Of a DNA stretch of 64,000 nucleotides, positions 26,254 to 35,462 are shown one piece after another (within the stretch, counting starts at the first letter, position 1; every line of letters starts with the position of its first letter). Origin of the DNA: Novosphingobium terrae. Lineage in GTDB: Bacteria > Pseudomonadota > Alphaproteobacteria > Sphingomonadales > Sphingomonadaceae. The notes under the pieces are model-generated. The model was not told the origin of the DNA and made no database searches. It saw nothing but the letters and a program-made list of their open reading frames with translations. The stretch is taken from the NCBI RefSeq assembly GCF_017163935.1, contig NZ_JABVZR010000001.1, forward strand, positions 3,410,001 to 3,474,000, in the 5' to 3' direction. A program made the position numbers and the translations under genes.

Positions 26254-27263
26254 GCGACGCCTCCCGCATCAATCGCAGCATCAACGCCGGCCCGAAACGC
26301 CAGCAAAAAATCAGCCGCCTTGCTGGCCTGACTTGCCGCCCGGAAGATCGCGCGGTTGTCACCCTTCAGCACCTCCAGCCAACAAGCGATGTAGTCAGCG
26401 TGCCGCACGGTCGGCACGATGCCCAAGGCGGCGCAGGTGAAGGCGCTGCACATCTCCGCGATCAGTTCCTCCCGCCCATAAGAGGCAGTGCCGAACCGCC
26501 CGGTCTGATCGCGATCCAGCCGGGAGGGATGGCCCGTCCAATGGCCTAGCTCATGCAATACGGTGCGATAGTAATTGATGGGCTCGATGAAAGCTGCCTG
26601 CAACGGCACCTCGATCCGATCAGCACGCGGCCTGTAGCAAGCATTCGGTGATCCGACGGTAATGTTGGCCCCGCTCGCCGCAATCAGCGCCTCGGCCTCA
26701 GGGATGGTCACCAGATCGGCCCGTTGTTCCCGATCTTCGGCTTCATAGAGATGCTCGGGCAGCCCGTCACATTGCGCAACATTGAATACCGTGAAGCGCT
26801 TGAGGAAAGCAATCTTGCGCGCCTCATCCCCGGCGCCTGATGACGCCCCTTCGTCCGCGCCCACGCCGCCATCGCTACCCCGCTCATCCTTGGGCGTAAA
26901 GCGATCAGCATAACAGACGGTGACTCCGCGCTCGCCCTTGCGGACATGGCCGCCCAGCGCCTCGGCCTGCTTGAACGTCAGCCAGCGCTGCGCGGTAAAC
27001 TCCCGATCAAAAAGGGCCTGCCAGAGAATCAGAATGTTGATCCCGGAATAGGGCCGTCCGGTGCCTGCGTTTCTCGGGAAGCCAGCCAGCACAAAGGAAT
27101 TGTCCCAAGGCTGCACCCAAGGGAGCCGCCCCTCTTCCAGCTCCGCAACAATGCGCGCCGTCACCGTGGAATAGAGCTCCTCCATCGGCCGGGGCCGGGA
27201 AGCCTCCGCATCGGATTGGTCCGAACGCTTGGAAAGCCTGCGCGAGGTATGATTGAAAGCCAT
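26250..27263 (-). CDS. ardC: ArdC-like antirestriction protein
   Basis: 337 residues. The N-terminal ssDNA-binding ArdC domain (DUF1738) reads LYSTVTARIVAELEEGRLPW then VQPWDNSF and GRPYSGINILILW. The C-terminal zincin-like metalloprotease domain carries HELGHWTGHPSRLDRD (HExxH-like) near residue 235, and EELIAEM supplies the downstream Glu. ArdC protects incoming plasmid DNA from restriction (established for the family). Here it probably helps the island establish after transfer, and it is co-transcribed with the sigma-like regulator. Confidence 0.9.
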   Translation of the reverse strand: MAFNHTSRRLSKRSDQSDAEASRPRPMEELYSTVTARIVAELEEGRLPWVQPWDNSFVLAGFPRNAGTGRPYSGINILILWQALFDREFTAQRWLTFKQAEALGGHVRKGERGVTVCYADRFTPKDERGSDGGVGADEGASSGAGDEARKIAFLKRFTVFNVAQCDGLPEHLYEAEDREQRADLVTIPEAEALIAASGANITVGSPNACYRPRADRIEVPLQAAFIEPINYYRTVLHELGHWTGHPSRLDRDQTGRFGTASYGREELIAEMCSAFTCAALGIVPTVRHADYIACWLEVLKGDNRAIFRAASQASKAADFLLAFRAGVDAAIDAGGVA

Positions 27264-27843
27264 GATCCTTCACTCCTGCCTGAACCGCCGCAAACCGGCG
27301 CCGGTCTGGCGGGTGGGCGGCAGGAGCATGACCAGAAGGCCTGTCGATGGAGGCGCGGGGCACCCGCAGGGCCGCAATGGAATGGAGGACCCCGGCTCTG
27401 CCGGGGTTGCGCCGCGCCGCGACGGGCCTACAGGGCAGCGACGCCCACCCGTCAGACTGGAGCCGGAGGCCAACGCCATCACGCGCAGCGTGATGTCTGC
27501 CAGGACGGGCAAAGCCCGGCCGCCGCGCCAAAGGCGCGGCCCTTCACCCCTTCCGCGTCAGCGATCGCAGCGGCTTTGCCGACGAGACGCCAACGGCGAC
27601 TCGAGTGGAGCGCAGCGGAACCAGAGCGCGACCGGCGCCCCGAACAGGGGAGCCGGAGACGTCCTGAGACTAATTCGTCAAAAAGCGCATCTACGCTGTA
27701 GACCGCTATGGACGCCTGTAGACCTCTACGGATGCCAACGGATTTTCCGCTTCGTCTCAGCCTCTTGCAACTTCACACAAGCTCACAAATGTTACCTGGA
27801 TAGCAGGCCGGATCACCCGCTCTGCTCGAAAGGAGATGCTCTG
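27264..27843. other. 580-bp intergenic region, hairpin-rich
   Basis: No convincing gene. The stretch is very GC-rich and has several perfect short hairpins, for example CATCACGC-GCA-GCGTGATG near 27477-27495, GCCGCGCC-AAA-GGCGCGGC near 27520-27540 and CCCCGGC/GCCGGGG near 27393-27409. It probably contains the ardC promoter (reading left) and the alpA promoter (reading right), and possibly a small RNA; the last is speculation. Confidence 0.4.
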
Positions 27844-28071
27844 ATGACCATCCAGCCTGACTGCTATATCCGCATCAGCGAAGTGCTCAGAAGGACAAGC
27901 CTGAGCCGCGCCACCCTCTACCGGAAAATTCAGGAAGGAAGCTTCCCGGCCCAGGTCCGCCTTTCCCACCGCTGCTGTGGCTGGCGCGAGTCTGCGATCA
28001 AGCACTGGTGCGAGAACCCGTACAATTGGTCGGTCGACAGTATGCGTCAGCAAGACCGGATCGCTGATTAA
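27844..28071 (+). CDS. alpA: AlpA-family regulator (copy 1)
   Basis: 75 residues: MTIQPDCYIRISEVLRRTSL then SRATLYRKIQEGSFPAQVRL and a W-rich tail CGWRESAIKHWCENP. This is the winged-HTH (MerR/Xis-like) fold of AlpA proteins, which regulate integrase or excision genes. AAAGGAG lies 8-14 bp before the ATG. It is very similar to the gene at 33984-34199. Confidence 0.85.
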   Translation: MTIQPDCYIRISEVLRRTSLSRATLYRKIQEGSFPAQVRLSHRCCGWRESAIKHWCENPYNWSVDSMRQQDRIAD

Positions 28072-28337
28072 GAAGACCGATACATCCTGACTCCATCGGT
28101 GTGCATGCCGCCGATGGGCCATCTCGATCAAAATCCCTGCCGCAGACAGAAAGGAAGCCAGCGCCCATCTGTCCGCCTCCAGCCACTATGTCCTCACTTG
28201 CGGGGGGAGCAAACGGGTTCATATAGGTGCATATTGGTTCAAGGCGGCCGATACAGCTCGACATGCCTTGATCTTCCAGCGAATCGGATGAATTATACGT
28301 CTCGTGAGCGCGACCTTGACCTTGAAAGGGTTTGGAT

Positions 28338-28553
28338 ATGAGCTCGCCTGTGCAACCGGATCGCTACCTTCGCCTTGGTGCCGTCCTCGACCGTACCGGG
28401 CTGGGTCGATCCACGATCTATCGCAAGATCAAGGAAGGCACATTTCCGTCTCAGGTCAGGATCTCGACGCGATGCGCCGGATGGCTGGAGTCAGCGATCA
28501 ATGACTGGCTGAAAAATCCCGCACGCTGGACAACCGAAAACGGCTCGTCCTGA
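28338..28553 (+). CDS. alpA: AlpA-family regulator (copy 2)
   Basis: 71 residues from ATG 28338: PDRYLRLGAVLDRTGLGRST then IYRKIKEGTFPSQVRISTRC and WLESAINDWLKNP. Same HTH fold as copy 1 but more diverged. A GAAAGGG site precedes the start by about 7 bases. It lies 266 bp after copy 1; the space between has no gene I can support. Confidence 0.82.
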   Translation: MSSPVQPDRYLRLGAVLDRTGLGRSTIYRKIKEGTFPSQVRISTRCAGWLESAINDWLKNPARWTTENGSS

Positions 28554-28750
28554 GCAGGTGATCAACAATGGCTCCGGGGCTGGAGAAAATCCGCAGACAA
28601 ACTGCTTTCTTTCGGCGGTATCGTTCCACCAAAGCACCGTGATAATTGACAGAATCAGCTCACCAAGCTGTATGATCATTGACCCGGGACGAAGGCTTCC
28701 ATCCCTAGCTTCGGGAAAAGAAGGCATGGTGTCATCTACCGGAGGCGGGT

Positions 28751-30115
28751 TTGGTCAAGCAGGCAGATCTTTTCAGCAGCAACGCTGAACCGGTGACATC
28801 CCTGCTGAACGATCTGCTTCACGCGGCAGATGCCGTTCTGGTCAAGAAACTGTCGAACAACGACCGCGACTGGGCACAATTCGAGAACAAGCACCAGGCT
28901 GGTGTCTATATGCCACCGCCGCAACGCGACAGCGGCTTCTTCCCGACACTCGTTACAAAGGCACGCACGTACGGGCGCGAAAGCGCAATCCGTGAAACTT
29001 TTTTCGAAACCATCTGGCCACAGGTGGAAGAGAAGAAAAAGACCCGGCTGGTTCACTACACCAGCAAGGGCGCCGAAACCCATATGACCGGGGTGCCCAA
29101 GGCGGCCTTCGCAACGCTGCTGCCATCCTCATGGCTGGTCATGGGGCGATATAACGGTGAACTTCCCCGCTTCGAATGCCTGACGGTGGATGCGAACTCC
29201 GACGACGCCCATCTGCTTGAGGATACGCTCGGCATCGGCCCCGACTTTGTCGCAGGCATTTTCGAACCGCGCGAGATCCTCGCGGCTGAACGTGCCCATA
29301 TCCTCGATTTCGCGGAACAGGTCGCCATCGCATGGGCAGCGGGCGACATTGCCGCGTTTGCAACCGGCCGCGCCGCCATGCCCGCTACCGCCGAACTGGC
29401 TGTTCTGGCCAGAGGCCAGTATCTGGGCGAAAAGCAGCTCCCGAACCTGAATCCGTTCGAAATCGACAATCCGGGTGACGTGATCCGTGACATCAGCCGT
29501 GGCACCGAATGGGAGCTGTTCCGGGAATTCCAGCGGCGTGAACGCGCTGTCGAGGTTGTCCGCTCGATCCTTGGCGACACACCGTTCGAGCTGACAACCG
29601 CAGAAACGATCCGCCGCCTCGTGAACGGAATCGCCGATATCGACCGCATCATGCTGTCAGCCAGCCAGCAGCGCAAATCCAGGGCAGGCTACTCCTTCGA
29701 ACACCATATCGAGGCGATGCTTCAGGACGGTGGAGTGCCCTTCGACAAACAGGTCATCATGGAAGCCAAGAAACGGCCTGACTTCGTACTGCCCTCCGCC
29801 CGGCATCTCACAGGCTCGGCCAGCGGGCCCGCTGCCGGCCTCATCCTGAGCGCCAAGACCACGCTGCGGGAACGCTGGAAACAGGTTCAGCGCGAGATGA
29901 CCTCGAACGACCTGTTCCTTGCGACTGTCGATGAATCGATTGCTGCCAATGCGATCGAGGACATGGCAAGCCTCGGCATCATCCTTGTGGTGCCCGAGAG
30001 CCTGAAAAAATCGAAATCGACGGAGTATGTCCGTCACGATAACGTGATCGACTTCCGCACTTTCTTCCGCGAAGAGCTGGCCGGGCGGCGTATTCCAGCG
30101 TGGACAACTGCCTGA
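28751..30115 (+). CDS. EcoRII-type type II restriction endonuclease
   Basis: 454 residues from TTG 28751, which has GGAGG at 28741-28745. The N-terminal effector-like domain has VKKLSNNDRDW and KHQAGVYMPP near residues 30-55, as in EcoRII-N. The C-terminal catalytic domain has KRPDFVLPS near residue 343 and LSAKTTLRERWKQVQREM near 375, the K/R/E cluster of EcoRII-C. The partner methylase and Vsr converge from the other strand, ending 16 bp away. EcoRII family enzymes recognise CCWGG-type sites (family knowledge); the exact site here is inferred. Expected to cut unmethylated invading DNA. Confidence 0.85.
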   Translation: MVKQADLFSSNAEPVTSLLNDLLHAADAVLVKKLSNNDRDWAQFENKHQAGVYMPPPQRDSGFFPTLVTKARTYGRESAIRETFFETIWPQVEEKKKTRLVHYTSKGAETHMTGVPKAAFATLLPSSWLVMGRYNGELPRFECLTVDANSDDAHLLEDTLGIGPDFVAGIFEPREILAAERAHILDFAEQVAIAWAAGDIAAFATGRAAMPATAELAVLARGQYLGEKQLPNLNPFEIDNPGDVIRDISRGTEWELFREFQRRERAVEVVRSILGDTPFELTTAETIRRLVNGIADIDRIMLSASQQRKSRAGYSFEHHIEAMLQDGGVPFDKQVIMEAKKRPDFVLPSARHLTGSASGPAAGLILSAKTTLRERWKQVQREMTSNDLFLATVDESIAANAIEDMASLGIILVVPESLKKSKSTEYVRHDNVIDFRTFFREELAGRRIPAWTTA

Positions 30116-30131
30116 AAGTCGGAAGAGAGGA

Positions 30132-30626
30132 TCAGCGGCTTTCCGGCTTCAGCGGATCAGGAACCGGTACGTGCCGGTCCTCGCCTATGCTCAGGAATGT
30201 TTCGTCACCGCGCAGGAAAGCATCGCAGGACATCAGCACATCTTCCAGCGGTTGCCTGGTCCTTCCCTTGAGCTGACATTCCCAGACCTCCAGCACCCGC
30301 CAGCCATCGCCAAGGAGGCTCTGCCTCACCCGCATGTCGCGCGTGATGTTGGAGCCGATCTTGGTAGCCCAGAATTCCTCGCGCGTTTTGGGCCATTTGA
30401 AGAGATGGCAGTCATGGCCATGCCAGAAGCATCCATGAGCAAAGACAAGCGCCCGGCGCCCGGCAAACACCAGATCCGGCTTGCCGGGCAGCTTCTGGCC
30501 GTGCAGCCGGTAGCGCCAGCCCAGCGCATGAAGTCCTTTACGGAGAAGCATTTCCGGCTTCGTATCGGCCCCCCGGATGCCGGCCATCATCCGGCTCCGA
30601 ATCTCCGGGGAAACGACGTCAGCCAA
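30132..30626 (-). CDS. vsr: Vsr very-short-patch repair endonuclease
   Basis: 164 residues from TTG 30626 ([20 protein letters not shown]), which overlaps the end of the methylase gene by 8 bp. Conserved Vsr features: [37 protein letters not shown] with catalytic Asp near residue 50, and [14 protein letters not shown] (zinc and active-site residues). Vsr nicks at T:G mismatches that arise by deamination of the 5-methylcytosine made by the adjacent methylase, so the pair limits C-to-T mutation. Confidence 0.9.
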   Translation of the reverse strand: MADVVSPEIRSRMMAGIRGADTKPEMLLRKGLHALGWRYRLHGQKLPGKPDLVFAGRRALVFAHGCFWHGHDCHLFKWPKTREEFWATKIGSNITRDMRVRQSLLGDGWRVLEVWECQLKGRTRQPLEDVLMSCDAFLRGDETFLSIGEDRHVPVPDPLKPESR

Positions 30627-31851
30627 CGGCAGCCATGTCCCGCAGGGGCACCGCCTCTTCAGCCTCGATTTCCAGCATTCTGGTGATGAACGGTTCCATG
30701 TATTTTGCGATTGCCTCGACCACCGGGACAACCACGGCGTTGCCGAACTGGCGATAGGCCTGTGTGTCCGAGACCGGAATATGCCACTTCCGCTCGTCGC
30801 TCTCGAACCCCATCAGGCGCGCGCATTCCCGGGGGGTCAGACGACGCGGGCGCGTGCCCTTCTGGTTGATCAGGATCTCGGAACCATCCTTGTGGTAACG
30901 GGCCGACAGCGTCCGGGTGACGTCGCCCGGGCCAAACATGCTGTAGCCGAAGCCGTTGCCCGCCTTTTCATGCTTGGCGCGGTAGTCCTGAAGATACTCC
31001 CACAGCCGGGGTGTCAGCGTGTATTTGGCGTCCACCTCGTTATGGGAATGCAGGATCGACTGAAGGGTTGGCCAGTCCTCCTGCGGCGGGACCAGATCCT
31101 TGAACCCGTCAAATTTGAAGCCAACGTCCTTCCGGAAGCCCACGATGAAAATGCGCTCGCGCTTCTGGGGCACCCAGGGCTCGGAGCTGATGATTTTCAC
31201 ATCGATCTCGTAGTCCAGATCATCCTCGAGCGTACGGCGGATGACCTCGAAGGTGTTGCCCTTGTCGTGCCGCTGGAGATGCTTGACGTTCTCCAGCAGG
31301 AAAGCGGCCGGCCGGTGATGGCGCAGGATGCTCTCGATCTCGAAGAACAGGTTGCCCTGCTTCTCGTCGGCAAAGCCATGAGCACGGCCAAGGGAATTTT
31401 TCTTGGACACGCCGGCCAGCGAGAACGGCTGGCAGGGGAAGCCTGCCAGCAACACATCGAACTCCGGGATCAGCGCCGGATCGGCTCCATAGGGCCGAAT
31501 ATCACCGACCATCAGGTGGTCGTCGCCATCCGGAAAATTCTTGCGATAGGTCTCGTTCGACCAGCGATCCCATTCGCTGGTGAAGACGCACTTGCCGCCA
31601 ATCCCCTCGAAACCGATCCGCAGGCCGCCGATGCCTGCAAACAGATCGATAAAGCGGAATTTGGCTGGCTTGCGCGCTGCCAGCCGCGCGGCTGCTATCC
31701 CCTGAATTTTCTCACGAACCAGCTTGGGCGCCTCGACCTCTCCCGCTACGTAGCGCCGGATATGGCGAGGGGTCACCCCCAGCTGCTCCTCGGCTTCCTC
31801 CAGCGACAGCCCTGACTGGGCAAAAAATGTCGCGAAGCTGCCGTTTGTCAT
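30619..31851 (-). CDS. dcm: Dcm-type DNA (cytosine-5) methyltransferase
   Basis: 410 residues. An N-terminal HTH ([20 protein letters not shown]) probably autoregulates. Then the C5-methylase motifs: [15 protein letters not shown] (motif I, ~70), [12 protein letters not shown] with the catalytic Cys near 140, FLLENVKHL (motif VI), [11 protein letters not shown] (motif VIII), and the TRD before [14 protein letters not shown] and [13 protein letters not shown]. It modifies the site cut by the convergent EcoRII-type enzyme and is coupled to vsr. The three genes form one R-M-repair unit between AlpA-like genes. Confidence 0.92.
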   Translation of the reverse strand: MTNGSFATFFAQSGLSLEEAEEQLGVTPRHIRRYVAGEVEAPKLVREKIQGIAAARLAARKPAKFRFIDLFAGIGGLRIGFEGIGGKCVFTSEWDRWSNETYRKNFPDGDDHLMVGDIRPYGADPALIPEFDVLLAGFPCQPFSLAGVSKKNSLGRAHGFADEKQGNLFFEIESILRHHRPAAFLLENVKHLQRHDKGNTFEVIRRTLEDDLDYEIDVKIISSEPWVPQKRERIFIVGFRKDVGFKFDGFKDLVPPQEDWPTLQSILHSHNEVDAKYTLTPRLWEYLQDYRAKHEKAGNGFGYSMFGPGDVTRTLSARYHKDGSEILINQKGTRPRRLTPRECARLMGFESDERKWHIPVSDTQAYRQFGNAVVVPVVEAIAKYMEPFITRMLEIEAEEAVPLRDMAAVG

Positions 31852-32065
31852 AGTTCATTACTCCAAGCCGGCAGAGAACATTTGCCGGGTCATTTTTTGA
31901 CACCATGACAGCACGATTCCCGCCGCGCAACCCCATTTGTTCCAGTAATGTTCGCGCACTCGGGAGTTGTCTACAGCCTTGAAGGACCAGCGCGCGATCA
32001 CGTTTCGCCGGAGCTTAACAATTGCGCATGCAGGGAACATGCATTCGTAAAAGCGAGGTGATTCG

Positions 32066-32326
32066 GTGATTGATCAAGAGTTTGAGGGTCCATTCTTCAA
32101 GCGGCTTAGCCATAATGACAGCGGCGCCGCCAAGGGAAAGCAGGCCGGCTTTGTGATCCCCAAGCCGTCTCGGGAGTTTTTCCCGCCGCTTCCGGAACCC
32201 ACTGACGACCAACCCGCACACCACGTCACAATCAGGGCCATTCTCAACCTCGACGGTCGGCATCATCCAACCTGCATCCAATCAGAGGCAAGCTGGCAAA
32301 AAAGAACAATCCCCCTGGTCATTTGA
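32066..32326 (+). pseudogene. Remnant of an EcoRII-N-like restriction enzyme domain
   Basis: 86 residues from GTG 32066 (GAGGTG upstream). It contains PFFKRLSHNDSGAAKGKQAG then FVIPKPSREFFPPLP, which lines up with VKKLSNNDRDW, KHQAGVYMPP and GFFPTL in the nearby EcoRII-type enzyme. It thus looks like the effector/DNA-binding N-terminal domain of a second such enzyme. No catalytic domain follows; the frame ends at 32326 and a toxin-antitoxin pair begins. Most likely a truncated remnant, though a small stand-alone DNA-binding protein cannot be excluded. Confidence 0.5.
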
Positions 32327-32366
32327 ACAAATGAAGACTACATCCTCCATGTGAAAGGATATCGTC

Positions 32367-32741
32367 ATACCTGGCCTCGCCACTCCGCAGACTGATCGCG
32401 CCCCGGCGCTGAGCGAAGCCATCGTCCGCATCGCCGAGTTCTGGGCGCTCAGCAACACCAAGCTTGGGGCAATCCTCGGCCTCTCCGCGCCAACAATCTC
32501 CCGTCTGAAGCGAGGGACAACCGAACTGGATCCAGCCTCCAAATCCTTCGAAGCCGGGCAATTCCTGCTGCGTTTGTTCCGCAGCCTCGATGCCCTGCTC
32601 GGCAGCGATGATACCGCCGCGCGGCGCTGGATCGACACGGTCAATCTCGATCTGGCGGCCAAGCCGATCGACAAACTCGACACGATGCGCGGCCTGATCG
32701 AAGTGTGTGACTATGTGGACTTCTACCGCGATCGCGTCTGA
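32367..32741 (+). CDS. MbcA/ParS/Xre-type antitoxin, non-standard start
   Basis: The frame ends at TGA 32739-32741 and encodes LSEAIVRIAEFWALSNTKLG then AILGLSAPTISRLKRGTTEL and RLFRSLDALLGSDDTAARRW. This is the HTH plus DUF2384 toxin-binding fold of antitoxins paired with RES toxins. The frame opens after TGA 32352-32354 and has no ATG, GTG or TTG before the conserved region. AAAGGA (32354-32359) sits 7 bases before ATA 32367, which I chose; ATC 32361 is another option. It overlaps the RES gene by 29 bp. Expected to neutralise the toxin and repress the operon. Confidence 0.65.
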   Translation: MPGLATPQTDRAPALSEAIVRIAEFWALSNTKLGAILGLSAPTISRLKRGTTELDPASKSFEAGQFLLRLFRSLDALLGSDDTAARRWIDTVNLDLAAKPIDKLDTMRGLIEVCDYVDFYRDRV

Positions 32742-33432
32742 GCATCGGACCTACCAGGGCGCGATCTGGCGGCTGGTCGAGGGGCAGCACCGGATTTCGA
32801 CGAACCGGCTGGCCCGGGACGGCGCCACCCAAGCCTTGCTGGAAGAACTGGCCGAGGAGGTAAAGCCGATGGTGCCGGAAAGCGCTCGGCATCTGCACTT
32901 CCTGCTCGCCACGCCCTTTCGCTATGGCCACAAGAGCGCGAGCCGCTTCCGCCGCGCCAATGAGCGCCCCGGCATCTTCTATGCCGCCGAGGCGGAAACA
33001 ACTGCCATCGCCGAAGCCGCTTACTGGTCCTTGCGCTTCTTCAGCCGATCGCCGGGCTTCTCCCCTCCCACCACGACAGTGGAATACACCAGCTTCCATG
33101 TGCGTGTCGCGACCGACCGTGCCCTGGATCTCACGATCGAGCCTTTCGCGAAACAGGAAGCCGATTGGACGGCACCGGACGACTATGCACCATGCCAGGA
33201 CTTGGCCACACAGGCACGCGAAGCTCAGACAGCCTTGATCCGAACATTGTCCGCGCGTGCGGACGACGGACAATGCAATGTTGTGGTTCTCGCTCCCGAT
33301 GCCTTTGAGGTCGCCATGCCCACGATCCACAGGACATGGCATTTTCGTCACCAGCATGGACGTCTCTCAGTGCTCGGTGCCTTCCCTTCCGAGGAACGGC
33401 ATGAATTCTCTGGCTCCCAGTTCGGATTATAG
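32713..33432 (+). CDS. RES-domain toxin
   Basis: About 239 residues from ATG 32713 (a GTG at 32707 also possible). RES features: YQGAIWRLVEGQHRISTNRL near the N terminus, then PFRYGHKSASRFRRANERPG, IFYAAEAETTAIAEAAYWSL, and the late QCNVVVLAPDAFEV. RES toxins such as ParT/MbcT consume NAD+ or modify targets with it (family knowledge). Overlap with the antitoxin frame shows translational coupling. Complete; no frameshift seen. Confidence 0.8.
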   Translation: MWTSTAIASEHRTYQGAIWRLVEGQHRISTNRLARDGATQALLEELAEEVKPMVPESARHLHFLLATPFRYGHKSASRFRRANERPGIFYAAEAETTAIAEAAYWSLRFFSRSPGFSPPTTTVEYTSFHVRVATDRALDLTIEPFAKQEADWTAPDDYAPCQDLATQAREAQTALIRTLSARADDGQCNVVVLAPDAFEVAMPTIHRTWHFRHQHGRLSVLGAFPSEERHEFSGSQFGL

Positions 33433-33489
33433 GATACGGATCAGGGATATCTGACGGGGGCGGCAGCAAGGGCGAAACACGCCGGATCA

Positions 33490-33699
33490 ATGCCAGCCCT
33501 AGAGAAAAACATGCCTGCCTCCAAAAGCCAAAGCCCCGCCATTTCTGTCAATTTCCAAGCTACGGAGCTTGCCGTGATTGATCGCGCTGCGGCATTGCGG
33601 GGCTGTCGCCGAACAGACTTCATAAAGCTGGCGGCCGTTGAAGCAGCTGCGGAAGCATTGGCAGACCCTTTCATCACCGCCACGAGCGAGAGAGACTAA
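33490..33699 (+). CDS. DUF1778/TacA-like ribbon-helix-helix antitoxin, orphan
   Basis: 69 residues: AISVNFQATELAVIDRAAAL then RGCRRTDFIKLAAVEAAAEA and LADPFI. The pattern is a ribbon-helix-helix DUF1778 antitoxin, normally followed by a GNAT toxin that acetylates tRNA. No GNAT gene follows here, so it may be an orphan regulator. An internal ATG at 33511 is a possible start. Confidence 0.6.
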   Translation: MPALEKNMPASKSQSPAISVNFQATELAVIDRAAALRGCRRTDFIKLAAVEAAAEALADPFITATSERD

Positions 33700-33983
33700 C
33701 AGGTGGGTGAAAATTCGCGCGCAACCTGCGGAACCGCGAACCTCAATCGAAAAACAGACGCCCTGAGAGTGTTCGCCACCACCACGCCGCCAGCCGCTCA
33801 AGGACTTTCAGAGCGCCCCGTCATGCCGACCGCATGGCAAGTGACGACAAGAGGCATCTTCAAGATGCGGGGAAATGTCCCATTTGTCCCTTCCTGACCG
33901 CTTTTGACCCTATTTGCACCGTTCAAGCTGCCAGCATTTTAGACGACAATCGGCGCACGATATCTCGTGAAAGGATTGTCCTT

Positions 33984-34199
33984 ATGGCCACCGATTCCTT
34001 CATCCGCCTCGCCGAAGTGCTCAAGCGTACCAGCCTGAGCCGGGCGACCCTCTACCGGAAAATCCAGGACGGCAGCTTCCCGGCCCAGACCAAGCTCTCC
34101 ACCCGGCGCTGCGGCTGGAAGGAATCCGTCCTCCAGAATTGGTGCGACAATCCCATAAACTGGAGCGCGGAGAGCATGCTTCCGCCAGATCAGGGATAA
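33984..34199 (+). CDS. alpA: AlpA-family regulator (copy 3)
   Basis: 71 residues: MATDSFIRLAEVLKRTSLSR then ATLYRKIQDGSFPAQTKLST and CGWKESVLQNWCDNP. It is closely similar to copy 1 (27844-28071), sharing LSRATLYRKIQ and GSFPAQ. GAAAGG lies about 8-13 bp before the ATG. Together with copy 1 it brackets the EcoRII/RES cargo. Confidence 0.83.
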   Translation: MATDSFIRLAEVLKRTSLSRATLYRKIQDGSFPAQTKLSTRRCGWKESVLQNWCDNPINWSAESMLPPDQG

Positions 34200-34515
34200 C
34201 GCAGTCCTCCGGGCCAGCGTTTTCGGCCAGCTGCCAGCCTCCCTTCAACAGCTCTTGGCACGCCACATGAACGCAACCTAAGTCGCTATCTTTTCGCCAG
34301 ATCCAGAGACGCGCGGCGGCCCGTTAACTGCACCCACGCAGCCGATTGCCACCGGACTTAAGCTCACAAACAGTTTTCTGAAAAAATCGCGCCTAACAGT
34401 GCATTTTCATCGACATACCGTTGATATGCATGGGAACCAAACCGGACACCCTGAGTTCCTGACGCGTCCACGCATTTTTACCTACGGCGAACAACGAAGA
34501 CGCGCGAGTAACCCT

Positions 34516-34752
34516 ATGAAGCTAGATATCCTTCCCGCTGGAAAAGCGGCGGCCACTCTTTTTGTCGAGAGCAAACAGGGCGTCATCTTACCTGTCTTCG
34601 ATGACACGTTCGAAGGCTGCGCCAAGGTTCTGAGAAAGATGTCACCGACTGAGGATGGCAGCACATTGTGGATCGAGTGCATAGGGCAAAAGTTCGATGC
34701 GGCGTGGGTCGAGGCTCACCTTCGATCGGATACCACTGGCGCTCCGGAATAA
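34516..34752 (+). CDS. Unknown small protein
   Basis: 78 residues from ATG 34516: MKLDILPAGKAAATLFVESK then GVILPVFDDTFEGCAKVLRK and LWIECIGQKFDAAWVEAHL. Reads as a compact alpha/beta protein with no family I recognise. A longer reading from 34399 exists, but the upstream part is not protein-like. Stands alone. The ~315 bp before it (34200-34515) hold no gene I can support. Confidence 0.4.
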   Translation: MKLDILPAGKAAATLFVESKQGVILPVFDDTFEGCAKVLRKMSPTEDGSTLWIECIGQKFDAAWVEAHLRSDTTGAPE

Positions 34753-35462
34753 TTGGCGATTTGTCACATTGTGGAATTGGGCCCCGCCGCCCCTGATAAA
34801 CCAAACGCGGACCTCAAAAGGACCGCCAGTACCCCGCAGGGTTTCTCATAATTCATGGCTGCAGCGCTGTACCTCAGGTGAGGTGTACCCGTTCGGGATC
34901 AAAAGGCGTTTTTCGAGACGAAATCTGACGAATGATCCCGAGCGGGAACATGTGCGATCCCGGCTTCAGACAAGTGACGTGACATCAACCTGAGAGGTTG
35001 AGCATCGCATTGTCACGAGCCGATACCTCCCCATACCATCCATCACTGGTCGAAATCCCGACCGTCAGTCTTTGCAAGAATGAACAATCGCCCAGGCTGC
35101 GCAAACCCGCCCAATTGAAACAGGATCGCGCAGCAGATCTCGGCAGGCCGCCTTGAGATGCAAGGGAAGCGCGCGCGAACGACGTCTCGGCAGCCCCGAA
35201 TGACGGGCCGCCCCGGCTCTGACCGGCAAAGCGTCACAAAGAAGTGGGAACGATTGTAACAGCCGATATTGCCTCAACCATGGCGCGTGATAACACGGCG
35301 GCGGGCTGGCAAAATCCGGGCGGATGGACTTCAAAGATATCAGGTTAAAGGCGGCATTCCGTGCATCGGAACCGGCTCTGGCTGGATACCTCGATTCTCC
35401 ATGGACCATCACGTCAGCCAAATTGGCAAATCGTGTCGCACAAAAATAGGCAGATTAGGTTC
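34753..35462. other. 710-bp region without a supported gene
   Basis: No credible coding frame. Two inverted repeats stand out: ACCTCA-GG-TGAGGT at 34871-34884, and a 14-bp pair CCCGTTCGGGATCA (34888-34901) with TGATCCCGAGCGGG (34933-34946), one mismatch that would be a U-G pair in RNA. They could be regulator sites or a structured transcript (speculative). The right end is the probable promoter of the LuxR-type gene. Confidence 0.35.

Noticed and set aside
27520..27560. CRISPR-like repeats in the hairpin-rich intergenic region
   Set aside because: The hairpins differ in sequence and are not regularly spaced.
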